A stretch of DNA of 64,000 bases from JALHNI01 sp965229305. Lineage in GTDB: Bacteria; Acidobacteriota; Terriglobia; Bryobacterales; Bryobacteraceae. The translations under genes and the position numbers were made by a program. Of this stretch, positions 25,948 to 34,596 are shown one piece after another (position 1 is the first letter of the stretch; each line of letters opens with the position of its first letter). Under the pieces are notes generated by a model that saw nothing but the letters and a program-made list of their open reading frames with translations, did no database searches and was not told where the DNA came from. The stretch is from contig CBDDIZ010000009.1 of NCBI GenBank assembly GCA_965229305.1, forward strand, positions 6,237 to 70,236, given 5' to 3'.

Positions 25948-26295
25948 ATGAACAAACCGGTTTACGGCCTGTTGTTGGGTGGCGTGCTCGGCGTGTTGGA
26001 TGGCTTGACGGCGTGGTTCACGCCGGCGGTGCGTTCGCAACTGGGCATGATCGTGGTCGGGTCCACCATGAAAGGCGTGCTGGCCGGCGTACTCATCGGG
26101 TTGTTCGCCCGCAAAGTGCTCGACGTCAGGAAAGGCGTCCTGTTCGGGCTCGCGATCGGGGCGCTGCTTGCCTGGGGCGTGGCCGCGATGCCGAGCGAGA
26201 CGGGCGAACACTACTACTTCGAAATCATTCTGCCGGGCAGCATCGTCGGCGCCATTGTCGGCTATGCCACCCAGGTCTATCGACGGCCGGCATAA
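25948..26295 (+). CDS. Small membrane protein of unknown function
   Basis: 115 residues with three to four hydrophobic helices (YGLLLGGVLGVLDGLTAWF, MKGVLAGVLIGLFA, VLFGLAIGALLAWGVAA, ILPGSIVGAIVGYA). A strong GGAGG (25936-25940) 7 bases before ATG 25948 makes the start clear. Glycine-rich helix contacts suggest a packed bundle or oligomer. It lies 44 bases after the kinase gene and 9 bases before the glyoxalase-like gene, so it may belong to either unit. Confidence 0.78.
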   Translation: MNKPVYGLLLGGVLGVLDGLTAWFTPAVRSQLGMIVVGSTMKGVLAGVLIGLFARKVLDVRKGVLFGLAIGALLAWGVAAMPSETGEHYYFEIILPGSIVGAIVGYATQVYRRPA

Positions 26296-26304
26296 GGAGA
26301 AGCC

Positions 26305-26667
26305 ATGTCCAGACCCATTCATTTCGAGATTCCCGCCGATCAGCCCGAGCGGGCGATCGCCTTCTACCGCGGACTGTTCAACTGGCAGTTCAGCAAGTGG
26401 GACGGCGGGATGCCCTATTGGATCGTGAAAACCGGCGAGGGGCCCGGCATCGACGGTGGCCTGCTGCCACGCCATGCCTCTTGCCAGGGAGTGGTGAACA
26501 CGATCGGCGTCGACGACCTGGACGCCAAAATCGCCGCGGCGGTAAGCGGCGGTGGTACGCTCGCGCTGCCCAAGACCGCCGTACCCGGCGTCGGCTGGCT
26601 GGCCTACGTGGTGGATCCGGAAGGAAACACCTTCGGGCTGATGCAAGCCGACGCCCACGCGAAGTAA
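26305..26667 (+). CDS. VOC (glyoxalase/bleomycin-resistance) family protein
   Basis: 120 residues, one VOC module. It opens with RPIHFEIPADQPERAIAFYRGLFNW, the usual metal-binding His and beta-alpha-beta start, and ends with VVDPEGNTFGLMQADA, which carries the C-terminal 'DPEGN.F' metal-site motif. AAGGAG precedes ATG 26305 by 6 bases. These small proteins are often 'putative enzymes' related to glyoxalase I, or act as binding or resistance proteins; no substrate can be inferred. Confidence 0.85.
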   Translation: MSRPIHFEIPADQPERAIAFYRGLFNWQFSKWDGGMPYWIVKTGEGPGIDGGLLPRHASCQGVVNTIGVDDLDAKIAAAVSGGGTLALPKTAVPGVGWLAYVVDPEGNTFGLMQADAHAK

Positions 26668-26670
26668 GAT
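26665..26670 (+). promoter_or_regulatory. Candidate -10 element (TAAGAT), leaderless start at 26677
   Basis: TAAGAT ends exactly 6 bases before GTG 26677 (spacer GCCCGT). It begins with the stop codon of the VOC gene. No Shine-Dalgarno is present. Confidence 0.5.
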
Positions 26671-26676
26671 GCCCGT

Positions 26677-28128
26677 GTGGCACTTACGCGGCGTGGGCTT
26701 CTCACTGGATTTGCGGGCGCACTGGCGGCGGCGCCCGCCGACGAACTTTGCTTCAAGAGCGCGGTGGACCTGGCCGGGCTCATCCGCACCAAGCAGCTTT
26801 CGGCGCGTGAGCTTCTGACTGCTCAACTCAAGCAGATCGAGCGCGTCAACCCGAAGGTGAACGCCATCGTGACGCTGGTGCCCGATCGCGCGATGGCCGC
26901 GGCCGCCGCGGCTGACGAAAAGCAGGCCAAGGGCGGCACGCTGCCGGTGCTGCACGGGTTGCCGATTGCGCACAAGGACCTGCTCTACACCAAGGGCATC
27001 CGCACGGTGCAGGGGTCACCGCTGTTCAAAGATTTCGTCCCCGACACCGACGACATCCTGGTGGAGCGGCTGCGGGAAGCCGGCACGATCCTGCTGGGGA
27101 AGACCAATACGCCCGAGTTCGGCGCGGGCTCACAGACGTTCAACCCCGTCTTCGGCGCCACGCGCAATCCCTACGACCTCACCAAGACCTGCGGCGGTTC
27201 GAGCGGCGGTGCGGCGGTGGCTCTGGCTACGGGCATGTTGCCGATCGCCGACGGCAGCGACACCGGCGGATCGCTGCGGAATCCCGCTGCCTTCTGCAAC
27301 GTGGTCGGCTTTCGGACGTCGGCCGGGCGCGTGCCGCAACTGACGTTCTCCACGCTCTCGACGGCCGGCCCGATGGCGCGAAGCGTGGCGGACGTGGCGT
27401 TTCTGCTGAGTGCGATGGCGGGCCCGCACCTGTCGGCGCCGTTAACGCAGTCCGAACCCGGCAGCGTCTTCCGGCGGCCGCTGGGCCGCACTTTCAAGGG
27501 CGTGCGCGTGGCGATGTTCAAGGACCTGGGCGGCGTTCCGTTTGACCGGCGGGTGCGCGCGGTGATCGAAGGCCAGCGCAAGACGCTGGAGAACCTGGGC
27601 TGCATCGTGGAGCAGGCCGAGCCTGACTTTGCCGGCGCCGACTTCGCCTTCAAAGTGCTGCGGGCGCAGCGGACGGCCTACACCCACGGCGAGCGGATGA
27701 AGACGCAGCGGGCGGCCTACAAAGACACGATCGTCGGCGAGGTGGAGTATGGACTGTCGCTCACCAGCGGCGACATCTCCCGCGCGCAGGACCTGCACGC
27801 CCAAATCTGGCGGCGCTTTCAAGCCTTCCTCACCCGCTACGAGTACTTCGTGTTACCAGTAACCCAGGTGCCGCCGTTCGATGTCACGATGCCGTATCCG
27901 AAGGAAGTGGACGGCGTCCGGCTCGAGAGTTACATCGACTGGATGAAGTCCTGCTGGTACATCACCATGACCGGCAATCCGGCGATTTCCGTGCCCGCCG
28001 GCTTCACGCCGGAGGGGCTCCCCGTCGGGCTCCAGATCGTCGGGCGGCATCAGCAGGACTTCGCCGTGCTGCAGTTAGCGCATGCCTTCGAGCAGGCCAG
28101 CCCGCAACGCCGCCGGCCGTCGCTTTAG
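26677..28128 (+). CDS. Amidase signature-family hydrolase, exported
   Basis: 483 residues from GTG 26677. A signal is present (ALTRRGLLTGFAGALAAAPA), with twin arginine. The amidase-signature Ser-Ser-Lys triad can be placed: Lys100 in LPIAHKDLL, cis-Ser176 in CGGSSGGAAVA and nucleophile Ser199 in DTGGSLRNPA. It hydrolyses amide or ester bonds. Similarity to glutamyl-tRNA amidotransferase subunit A is expected for the family, but the signal peptide and the absence of gatB/gatC nearby argue against that role. Substrate unknown. Confidence 0.9.
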   Translation: MALTRRGLLTGFAGALAAAPADELCFKSAVDLAGLIRTKQLSARELLTAQLKQIERVNPKVNAIVTLVPDRAMAAAAAADEKQAKGGTLPVLHGLPIAHKDLLYTKGIRTVQGSPLFKDFVPDTDDILVERLREAGTILLGKTNTPEFGAGSQTFNPVFGATRNPYDLTKTCGGSSGGAAVALATGMLPIADGSDTGGSLRNPAAFCNVVGFRTSAGRVPQLTFSTLSTAGPMARSVADVAFLLSAMAGPHLSAPLTQSEPGSVFRRPLGRTFKGVRVAMFKDLGGVPFDRRVRAVIEGQRKTLENLGCIVEQAEPDFAGADFAFKVLRAQRTAYTHGERMKTQRAAYKDTIVGEVEYGLSLTSGDISRAQDLHAQIWRRFQAFLTRYEYFVLPVTQVPPFDVTMPYPKEVDGVRLESYIDWMKSCWYITMTGNPAISVPAGFTPEGLPVGLQIVGRHQQDFAVLQLAHAFEQASPQRRRPSL

Positions 28129-28138
28129 GCCAAGATCC

Positions 28139-28144
28139 TATACT
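28139..28144 (+). promoter_or_regulatory. Candidate -10 element (TATACT), near-leaderless start at 28153
   Basis: TATACT, five of six bases matching TATAAT, ends 8 bases before the ATG of efpL. There is no Shine-Dalgarno. A start point 7 bases downstream leaves a leader of 1-2 bases. Confidence 0.6.
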
Positions 28145-28152
28145 GAAAATTC

Positions 28153-28728
28153 ATGCCCGCCCTGATTGAAGCGATTAATGTGAAGCGCCGCGGCGTGTTC
28201 GAGTTTGAGGACACGCCTTTTTATTGCCTGGAGGCGGAGGTCAGTTCGCCCACCGCGCGCGGCGGCCAGACGCTGGTGCGCCTGAAGGTGCGCAATCTGC
28301 TGACGCAGCAGGTGTTCGAAAAGACCTTCAAAGCCGGCGACAAGTTCAAAGAGCCGGACCTCGAATATGTCCGCGCCTCTTTCCTCTACAGCGACCAGGA
28401 TGGCGCGCACTTCATGGATCAGGAGAGCTTCGAGACCCTCACTCTGCCGGAAGGAGTATTGGGCAACGCGCTCGACTACCTGCTGGAAGGCACGTTGGTG
28501 GAAGTCACCAAGTACAACGGCAACCCCATTGGCCTGCAGTTGCCGATGTTCGTCGAACTGACGGTGTCCTACGCGGAGCCCGGCAGCCGGGGCGATTCGT
28601 CGAGCGGCAGTGGCACTAAGACGGCGCGGCTGGAAACCGGCCTGGAACTCAAGGTGCCCTTGTTCATCAAAGAAGGCGAAAAGCTGAAGGTCGCCACCGA
28701 AACCGGGGAATTCGCCGGACGGGCCTGA
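28153..28728 (+). CDS. efpL: Elongation factor P-like protein EfpL (YeiP family)
   Basis: 191 residues, three beta-barrel domains as in EF-P. The domain I loop reads SSPTARGGQTLVRLKVRN, which aligns with the E. coli YeiP/EfpL loop 'SPSARGA' rather than the EF-P 'KPGKGQ' loop, so an Arg sits at the tip where EF-P has a modified Lys. The C-terminal domain shows ARLETGLELKVPLFIKEGEKLKV. EF-P-type factors bind between ribosomal E and P sites and relieve stalls, mainly at polyproline; EfpL does so without Lys modification. No modifying enzyme gene (epmA/B or earP) is adjacent. Confidence 0.85.
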   Translation: MPALIEAINVKRRGVFEFEDTPFYCLEAEVSSPTARGGQTLVRLKVRNLLTQQVFEKTFKAGDKFKEPDLEYVRASFLYSDQDGAHFMDQESFETLTLPEGVLGNALDYLLEGTLVEVTKYNGNPIGLQLPMFVELTVSYAEPGSRGDSSSGSGTKTARLETGLELKVPLFIKEGEKLKVATETGEFAGRA

Positions 28729-28732
28729 CGTC

Positions 28733-29275
28733 ATGAAGTCCGCCCTCGAACTCGGCGAACGGGAGACCCGCGCGGTGATGGCCGAAGCGCGCCAACTTCT
28801 GGCGAGCGTCACGCCCGAGGCGGCCATCCGCCGGCCACGGCCGGATGCCTGGAGTGCGGCGGAGTGCCTGGAGCATCTCACCATCACCGTCGACGAGTTT
28901 CTGCCGCTCCTCGACGAGGCCATCGCCCGACGACAGCCGGCGTCCGCAGGCGACTACCGGCCCGGGTGGCTGGGCCGCTGGTTCTTGCGGCAGATCGAAC
29001 CCGCGGAAAAGCAGCGCTCGTTTCGTGCGCCATCGAAGTTCGTCCCCGCGCAGTCGGAGAAGACCGGTGCCCAAGCCTTGGAAGAGTTCCTGGCGGCGCA
29101 CGAGCAGTTCCTCGCCCGCCTACCGCAGATGGAGCCGCTCGATCTCACGCGCGTCCGCGTGAAGTCGCCCTTCGTCAACTGGATGAGCTATCCGGTAGGG
29201 CTGGTCTGCTATCTGATTCCGGCCCATGGCCGGCGGCATCTGCGACAGGCGCGGCGGGCTACCGAATCGGCGTGA
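28733..29275 (+). CDS. DinB-like four-helix protein
   Basis: 180 residues. The signature pattern of DinB/DUF664-type proteins is visible: an N-terminal helix, RPRPDAWSAAECLEHLTITVDEF with a metal-type His, and a late YLIPAHGRRHLRQAR with further His residues. Such four-helix bundles bind a divalent metal and often transfer or cleave thiol conjugates; many lack known function. ATG 28733 is 4 bases after the efpL stop, so it is in the same transcript. The 3' end overlaps the convergent peptidase gene by 17 bases. Confidence 0.75.
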   Translation: MKSALELGERETRAVMAEARQLLASVTPEAAIRRPRPDAWSAAECLEHLTITVDEFLPLLDEAIARRQPASAGDYRPGWLGRWFLRQIEPAEKQRSFRAPSKFVPAQSEKTGAQALEEFLAAHEQFLARLPQMEPLDLTRVRVKSPFVNWMSYPVGLVCYLIPAHGRRHLRQARRATESA

Positions 29276-30896
29276 ACTGCGGCTCGATGTCGACCGGCAG
29301 GCTCTTCAGCCGGTCCAACGCGCCTTGCAATTGCGGCTTGAGCGCCGCGTACTCCGTCAGCAGTCCGCGGGCCTTGTCGTAGTTGCCTTCCGCCTCCAGG
29401 GTCAAGAGCAGGCCCGTCAACTGAGTGACGGCTTCATCGAAGCGGGCGACATCGACGGTGAAGTAGCCTTCCGGGCGCACCGAGATGGCGCCATGTTCCA
29501 GCAGATAGTTAAACTGCAGCGCCACGCCCTTGCCGTGCGCTTCGTTAATACCGAACCGGACCGAGCGGAACATGCTGGCGAGATACGTCAGATAGTAGCG
29601 CTTCTTCTCGGCGGGATCGAGCTTGCCGGTCTTCATCAGATAGGACAGCGCCCAAAGTCCCGTGGTGTCCGCTTTGGCCTCTTCGACCGCCGAGTACAGA
29701 TCCTTCAACGCCAGGCGGACCGTCGTCGCCTGACCCTCGCGCTGGATGTTGTGCGGACCCAGGCCGTGCATCAGTTCGTGCGCCAGCACATGCGTGAAGA
29801 ACGCATCGAAGCTCACGTGCGCCTGATCCTCCGGCGAAAGCAGAATCTGCGAGATCGGCACCAGCGTCTTGGCGAACTTCGCCTGCTGCACGTTCTTCAG
29901 CATCACGCGCTTGGAGCCCTTCTCCTTGATGACGCGTTCGTCGTTGGGCAGGTTATACGCCGCCGTTTGCACGCCGCGGTTGCCGTCACCGGAAGTGAAA
30001 ACGACATCGATCACGCGAATCGGCGCGGCCGCGCCCAGCTTCGGATTGCGGTACTTGCGGTCGAACGGCAGATGATTTTCGAGCTCCTGCAGATAGCCGC
30101 TAAAGCGCGCCAACTTGGCGGACTCGGCATCGTCCCTTAGGCCCACGTAAGCTTCGAACGCGGCTTTGTAGCCGAACAGCTCATCCTCATAGGTTTCGTA
30201 CGGGCCGATCGTGATGTCGATCGGCGCGTTGACGTCCATCCAGGCGACGTCGCTCGCGTAGTAGTCGTCCGTGCCAAAGGCATCGGCGCGCAGGGTCAGG
30301 AAGCGCTTCAGCGTCGCGTTCTTGGTGAGCGCAGCCGCCTCGCGGAGCAACGTCGCCGCCGGGGTGAGGAACTCGCGATAGGCTTCGCTGTAGGGGATTG
30401 CCTTCAGGGATTTGTCCGGCTGGCGGGCGATCACAGTGAAGTAACTCTGCGCGGCGGTCTGATTGGCACTTTGCCACTGCTCGAACTCAGCCTTGGTCAT
30501 GTCTTCCGGGTAGAAGCCGGCGCCGGCGGGCTTGGCCGGCACGCCGGGAATGAAGGGTTCGTTGTGGTCCAGGCGCGACCACGGTCCCTGGTTGATGCGA
30601 AAGTAATGAGCCTCAGGCGAGCCGGGCTTTAGCTTGGCGGCGAGCGCCTCGTTGCCGGCCCAGACCTGACGACGAAACAGCGGATCGAGCAGCTTCGCCG
30701 CTTCCACCATCTTGGCGACGGCCTGCCGATCCTCGGGCGAGAGCTTGGCGAGCGCCGCGGCCTCTACGCCGATGGGCGTGGGCGAGAAGCGGGCGATTTT
30801 TTGTTGGAGTTCAGACACCGGAGCTTCTTGTTTTACCGCGGTCTGCTTGGTACAGCCAGCCAACGTGACCAACGCCAGAATCAGGGGAGTGCGCAT
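29259..30896 (-). CDS. Lipoprotein zinc peptidase, dipeptidyl-peptidase III (M49)-like
   Basis: 545 residues. A lipobox ends the signal peptide (LALVTLAGC, Cys15). The predicted zinc site is HELMH (His373, Glu374, His377), with a second Glu-rich helix EEAKADTTGLW at 405-415. Family M49 has HEXXXH plus EECRAE, so this member differs by having a five-residue HEXXH; the overall C-terminal half still resembles the bacterial M49-like 'Zn-dependent hydrolase' group. It probably cleaves peptides at the envelope. The start has GAGG about 8 bases upstream and it is convergent with the DinB-like gene. Confidence 0.78.
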   Translation of the reverse strand: MRTPLILALVTLAGCTKQTAVKQEAPVSELQQKIARFSPTPIGVEAAALAKLSPEDRQAVAKMVEAAKLLDPLFRRQVWAGNEALAAKLKPGSPEAHYFRINQGPWSRLDHNEPFIPGVPAKPAGAGFYPEDMTKAEFEQWQSANQTAAQSYFTVIARQPDKSLKAIPYSEAYREFLTPAATLLREAAALTKNATLKRFLTLRADAFGTDDYYASDVAWMDVNAPIDITIGPYETYEDELFGYKAAFEAYVGLRDDAESAKLARFSGYLQELENHLPFDRKYRNPKLGAAAPIRVIDVVFTSGDGNRGVQTAAYNLPNDERVIKEKGSKRVMLKNVQQAKFAKTLVPISQILLSPEDQAHVSFDAFFTHVLAHELMHGLGPHNIQREGQATTVRLALKDLYSAVEEAKADTTGLWALSYLMKTGKLDPAEKKRYYLTYLASMFRSVRFGINEAHGKGVALQFNYLLEHGAISVRPEGYFTVDVARFDEAVTQLTGLLLTLEAEGNYDKARGLLTEYAALKPQLQGALDRLKSLPVDIEPQFTPIR

Positions 30897-30943
30897 GCAG
30901 AGACCTCGATTCCCAGCGTCGCATGAACGGAGTGGGGCCCCGC

Positions 30944-32032
30944 TTACCGGCGCCCGATCAGAATCGCGATGATCGTATTGCTCGTGCCGTCCGTGATGGC
31001 GGTGGTGGGCGTGGTCGGCGCGCCGTAGGCCGCGGTCAGTTCAGCCGCCGACGTGGTGGCCCGAGCCCGCTCCGCCGTACCCACGCCGATGCCGAACTGG
31101 CTGAAGCCCGGTCCGAAGCCCCCTCCGAACTGGCTGCCCCCGAAACCGCCAAAGCCGCCAAAACAGGTATTGAAGCCAAAGCCGGCAGTGCATCCGAAGT
31201 TGTTGAAGCCGCCAAACGGGAAGCGCCGGGGTTCGCCGGTGGCGGCCGTCCGCGAACCGTCGGACTTCGGCTGGGACCAGGCGCCATCCGCATTGCCGGT
31301 CACCGTCAGCGCGAGCCCTGGGGTGAGCGGACGCCGCGACGGAAAGGCGAAGCCAAAGTCCTTGGTGGCGGGCGTGCCGGGACTCACCACGATGCGATGC
31401 AGGCCGCACCACCACAGTGGATTCGCCGTCTTGGGCAGCCGTGACTCGTCGATCGCCTCGCGCTCCACCGTCACCGACGTCGCCACCGTCACCGCCCCGG
31501 CGGGCGCGAAGAAGAGTATGCCGGTTTTGCCCAGCGGCACCGGAGCATTCTCACCCCGGTCGTTGAGCGTGCCGCGATGGTCGAAGAAAACGGTGCCGCT
31601 GAGTTCCCAGGGCGTGAGGACCGCGTCTTTGCCGTCGTAGACGATCAGACCTTTTTCCGGCTCGGCAAACGAGATAGCGGCTGACGGTTCGGCGATGACG
31701 GGCGCGGCGCCGTCCGGCTTGGCGCGGAAGGTGAAGGGACCGATGAGGCGATCCGCCGGAATCTCCTTGAGCCGCCAGACGACGGAGTTGTCGCGGACGC
31801 CTTCGAAAACCGCGCCGGACGGGACGTCCAGATTCTCAAGGAAGCGAGTGCCGAGAGGGACCGTCGCGCCAATGGCCACCTCGCCCAGCCGTTGAGACGC
31901 GGTGGCGACATAGACGCTGTAGAGGACGCTGCCGTCGGTATCGAACTGGCCCGAAGTGCGGACCACCGCCAGGTCGGCCGCGGTCAGCGGGAGTGCACCC
32001 AGCAGGCAAAGCGTCGTGAGAATCCGTTTCAT
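30944..32032 (-). CDS. Exported protein with Gly/Phe-rich segment and pseudopilin-like tail
   Basis: 362 residues, not a recognised enzyme. A signal peptide (LTTLCLLGALPLTAADL) leads into a beta-rich region of about 200 residues that resembles DUF11/adhesin-type domains (VLYSVYVATASQRLGEVAIG). Residues about 270-325 form a low-complexity stretch rich in Gly and Phe (GGFGGFGGSQFGGGFG). The last 20 residues contain AITDGTSNTIIAI, close to the 'DGTSNT' C-terminal motif of DUF1559 pseudopilin-like proteins, without an N-terminal pilin helix. Probably secreted or surface exposed; function unknown. Confidence 0.72.
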   Translation of the reverse strand: MKRILTTLCLLGALPLTAADLAVVRTSGQFDTDGSVLYSVYVATASQRLGEVAIGATVPLGTRFLENLDVPSGAVFEGVRDNSVVWRLKEIPADRLIGPFTFRAKPDGAAPVIAEPSAAISFAEPEKGLIVYDGKDAVLTPWELSGTVFFDHRGTLNDRGENAPVPLGKTGILFFAPAGAVTVATSVTVEREAIDESRLPKTANPLWWCGLHRIVVSPGTPATKDFGFAFPSRRPLTPGLALTVTGNADGAWSQPKSDGSRTAATGEPRRFPFGGFNNFGCTAGFGFNTCFGGFGGFGGSQFGGGFGPGFSQFGIGVGTAERARATTSAAELTAAYGAPTTPTTAITDGTSNTIIAILIGRR

Positions 32033-32038
32033 GGAGCG

Positions 32039-32044
32039 AGTGTA
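32039..32044 (-). promoter_or_regulatory. Candidate -10 element (TACACT), leaderless start at 32032
   Basis: On the minus strand TACACT ends exactly 6 bases before ATG 32032 (spacer CGCTCC). No Shine-Dalgarno. Confidence 0.55.
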
Positions 32045-32124
32045 GGGCGCTTGCCCCCGGGAGTCGTCTGGTCCAGGTCAGGAAGTTCTCAAATTTCTGT
32101 CCATTTCCGGGGCCTCCAGGCGAG

Positions 32125-32130
32125 TAGAGT
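32125..32130 (+). promoter_or_regulatory. Candidate -10 element (TAGAGT), leaderless start at 32137
   Basis: TAGAGT ends exactly 6 bases before ATG 32137 (spacer GTGGGA). The placement argues for ATG 32137 over the GTG at 32131. Confidence 0.55.
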
Positions 32131-32136
32131 GTGGGA

Positions 32137-32955
32137 ATGGGCTTGAAGGCAAACGATTGGGCGACCTCCCGCGGTGAGCAGTGGCTGGCGAAAGTGGAGG
32201 GCATGGAAGCGACCTTGCACCCGGTGGACGCGCCTCTAATTGCCGCGCTCGACCCGCGCGGGCGCGTGGCCGAGGTGGGCTGCGGCGGCGGGGCCACCTC
32301 GCGCGAGATTCTGCGGCACTCGCCCTCCGGCACCGTGGTGCATGGCTACGACCTGTCGCCCGCCCTGGTCAATTGGGCGCGCGAACACTCCGGCCCCGGC
32401 CTCGAGTTTCACGTCGCCGACGCGGGCATCCTGGTGCCCGCTCCCGGTTACGACCGTCTGGCGTCGCGCTTCGGGGTGATGTTCTTCGACGATCCGGCGG
32501 GTGCGTTCGCCAATCTGCGGCAATGGTTGGTGCCGGGCGGCCATTTCGCTTTCGCCGTCTGGGGCCGTATGCCGGACAACGAATGGTTCGCCAGCGTGCG
32601 CACGGAAGTGGCGGCGGTCGCTGAGATTCCGAAGTCGGATCCGGACGCGCCGGGTCCCTTCCGCTACGGCGAGGTCGACCAGTTGGTGAAGCTGCTGGAA
32701 GGCGCCGGATTCGCCGGCGTCAGCGTGACGAATTGGCGAGGCGACTTGCCCTTGGGCGGAGGACTCTCCGCGCCGGACGCGGCCAACTTCGCGCTCACGG
32801 CGTTCGGCTCGTTCCAGGAAGTGTTGGACGCCGCCGGCCCGGAAGCTCTCGCCCTTGCTCGCAAGCGACTGACGGCCCGCTTTGCCGAACGGGAGCACGC
32901 CGGCCTGGTGCGCCTCGCCGCCAGCGTCAACCTGGTCACCGGTGCGCGACTATGA
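32137..32955 (+). CDS. Class I SAM-dependent methyltransferase
   Basis: 272 residues. The SAM-binding motif I is RVAEVGCGGGATSREIL at about residues 43-59. It is followed by an acidic residue at the end of strand 2 (VHGYDLSPALVNWA) and motif II-like FHVADAGILVP. A typical 'LVPGGHFAFAVWG' post-motif occurs near residue 135. The overall form matches the UbiE/small-molecule methyltransferase class. No signal peptide, cytosolic. The acceptor substrate is not evident from the neighbours. Confidence 0.85.
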   Translation: MGLKANDWATSRGEQWLAKVEGMEATLHPVDAPLIAALDPRGRVAEVGCGGGATSREILRHSPSGTVVHGYDLSPALVNWAREHSGPGLEFHVADAGILVPAPGYDRLASRFGVMFFDDPAGAFANLRQWLVPGGHFAFAVWGRMPDNEWFASVRTEVAAVAEIPKSDPDAPGPFRYGEVDQLVKLLEGAGFAGVSVTNWRGDLPLGGGLSAPDAANFALTAFGSFQEVLDAAGPEALALARKRLTARFAEREHAGLVRLAASVNLVTGARL

Positions 32956-33012
32956 TCAAGAGACCAGATCCTCGTTGATCGCCACATTTTTGACTTCCAC
33001 GGGAGATTGTCC

Positions 33013-34593
33013 ATGTTTCGATCGGTGAGTTGGTTCTTGCTGTTGACGGCGATGGCCGCGGCGCAAAGCGCGGATCGCGAGAAGGTCCTGAAGTCCGATT
33101 TGGCTGGCCAGATCCAGGGGATGGCCAAGATGGCCCAGGTGATGGTGGACTCGGTCTTCAGCTTCGGCGAACTGGGCTTTCAGGAATACGAAACCTCCAA
33201 GTACCTCACCGGCATCCTCGAGAAGGAAGGCTTCACGATCGAGCGTGGCGTGGCCGGGATCCCCACCGCTTGGGTGGCCACCTGGGGCAAGGGCAAACCC
33301 GTCATCGCCCTCGGTTCCGACATTGACTGCATCCCGCAAGCCTCCCAGAAGCCGGGCGTTGGCTATTACGAGCCGATGATTGACGGGGCTCCGGGCCACG
33401 GTGAGGGCCACAACTCAGGCATGCCCTTGAACATCGTGGCGGCGCTCGCCGTCAAGAAGATCATGGAGCGCGAGAAGATCAGCGGCACCATTCAACTGTG
33501 GCCGGGTGTCGCCGAGGAGCAACTGGGGACGAAGGCCTACTATGTGCGCGCCGGCATGTTCAAGAACGTGGACGTCGTGCTGTTCGCACATGTCGCGAAC
33601 AACCTCGGCGTCTCCTATGGTGGCGGCGGGGGCAACGGGATGATCTCGGTGGAGTACACCTTCCGCGGTGAGACTGCGCACAGTGCGGGTGCCCCCTGGC
33701 GAGGCCGCAGCGCGCTCGACGCGGTGGAACTGATGGACATCGGCTGGAACTTCCGTCGCGAACATCTGCGCCTGGCGCAGCGTTCGCACTACGTGATCAC
33801 CAACGGCGGCGATCAGCCCAATGTCGTGCCGCGCAACGCCGCCGTCTGGTACTACTTCCGCGAAGCTGACTACAGCCACGTGATGGACCTTTGGAAGGTC
33901 GGCGACCAGATGGCGCAGGGCGCCTCGCTCATGACCGACACCAAATGGGAGTCCCGCGTGCTGGGCAGCGCCTGGCCGGGGCACTTCAACAAACCCGTCG
34001 CGGAAGCGATGTACGCCAACATCAAGACCATCGGTCTGCCGCAGTGGAGCGACGCCGATCAGACCTTGGCCAAAGGCATTCAGCGCGAGCTCAAACAGCC
34101 GGAAAAGGGCCTCGACACGAAGCTGGACGAACTGCGCCCCCCGCGCGCGCCGGAGCCGGGTAACAACATCGGGCCTACGGGCGGCGGCTCCGACGACATC
34201 GGCGACATCTCCTGGAACGTGCCCACCATCGTGCTGCGCTATCCCTCGAATATCCCCGGCTTGCCGGGCCACAACTGGGCCAACGGCATCGCCATGGCCA
34301 CCCCGATCGCGCACAAAGGCGTGATCGCCGGGGCGAAGGCGCAAGCCATGACCCTCCTCGACCTGATGACCAAGCCTGAACTCGTCAAGCAGGCTTGGGA
34401 TTACTTCAACAACGTGCAGACGAAGGACGAAAAGTATCAACCGCTCATCCGGCCCAACGACCGTCCGGCCGTGCACCTCAACAAGCGCATCATGGACGAA
34501 TTCCGCCCGGCCATGCAGAAGCTCTACTTTGACCCCACCAAGTACGACAATTATCTGGAGCAGTTGGGCATCAAATACCCCACCGTCCGCTAG
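33013..34593 (+). CDS. M20-family amidohydrolase, AbgB-like
   Basis: 526 residues. ATG 33013 is preferred because GGGAG lies 7 bases upstream; a TTG two codons earlier is possible. A signal peptide is present (SVSWFLLLTAMAAAQ). M20 metal-site motifs are visible: LGSDIDCIP, GHGEGHNSGMP and GVAEEQLGTKAYY, plus a dimerisation domain with GETAHSAGAPWRGRSALDA. The closest functional family is aminobenzoyl-glutamate hydrolase subunit B (AbgB), which cleaves the folate breakdown product p-aminobenzoyl-glutamate. The export signal differs from E. coli AbgB, so another N-acyl amino acid may be the substrate. Confidence 0.87.
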   Translation: MFRSVSWFLLLTAMAAAQSADREKVLKSDLAGQIQGMAKMAQVMVDSVFSFGELGFQEYETSKYLTGILEKEGFTIERGVAGIPTAWVATWGKGKPVIALGSDIDCIPQASQKPGVGYYEPMIDGAPGHGEGHNSGMPLNIVAALAVKKIMEREKISGTIQLWPGVAEEQLGTKAYYVRAGMFKNVDVVLFAHVANNLGVSYGGGGGNGMISVEYTFRGETAHSAGAPWRGRSALDAVELMDIGWNFRREHLRLAQRSHYVITNGGDQPNVVPRNAAVWYYFREADYSHVMDLWKVGDQMAQGASLMTDTKWESRVLGSAWPGHFNKPVAEAMYANIKTIGLPQWSDADQTLAKGIQRELKQPEKGLDTKLDELRPPRAPEPGNNIGPTGGGSDDIGDISWNVPTIVLRYPSNIPGLPGHNWANGIAMATPIAHKGVIAGAKAQAMTLLDLMTKPELVKQAWDYFNNVQTKDEKYQPLIRPNDRPAVHLNKRIMDEFRPAMQKLYFDPTKYDNYLEQLGIKYPTVR

Positions 34594-34596
34594 CGC

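Noticed and set aside
25948..26295. Toxin-antitoxin or holin-like role for the small membrane protein
   Set aside because: It is just a short helical membrane protein with no partner gene and no family motif; there is no support for a toxic role.
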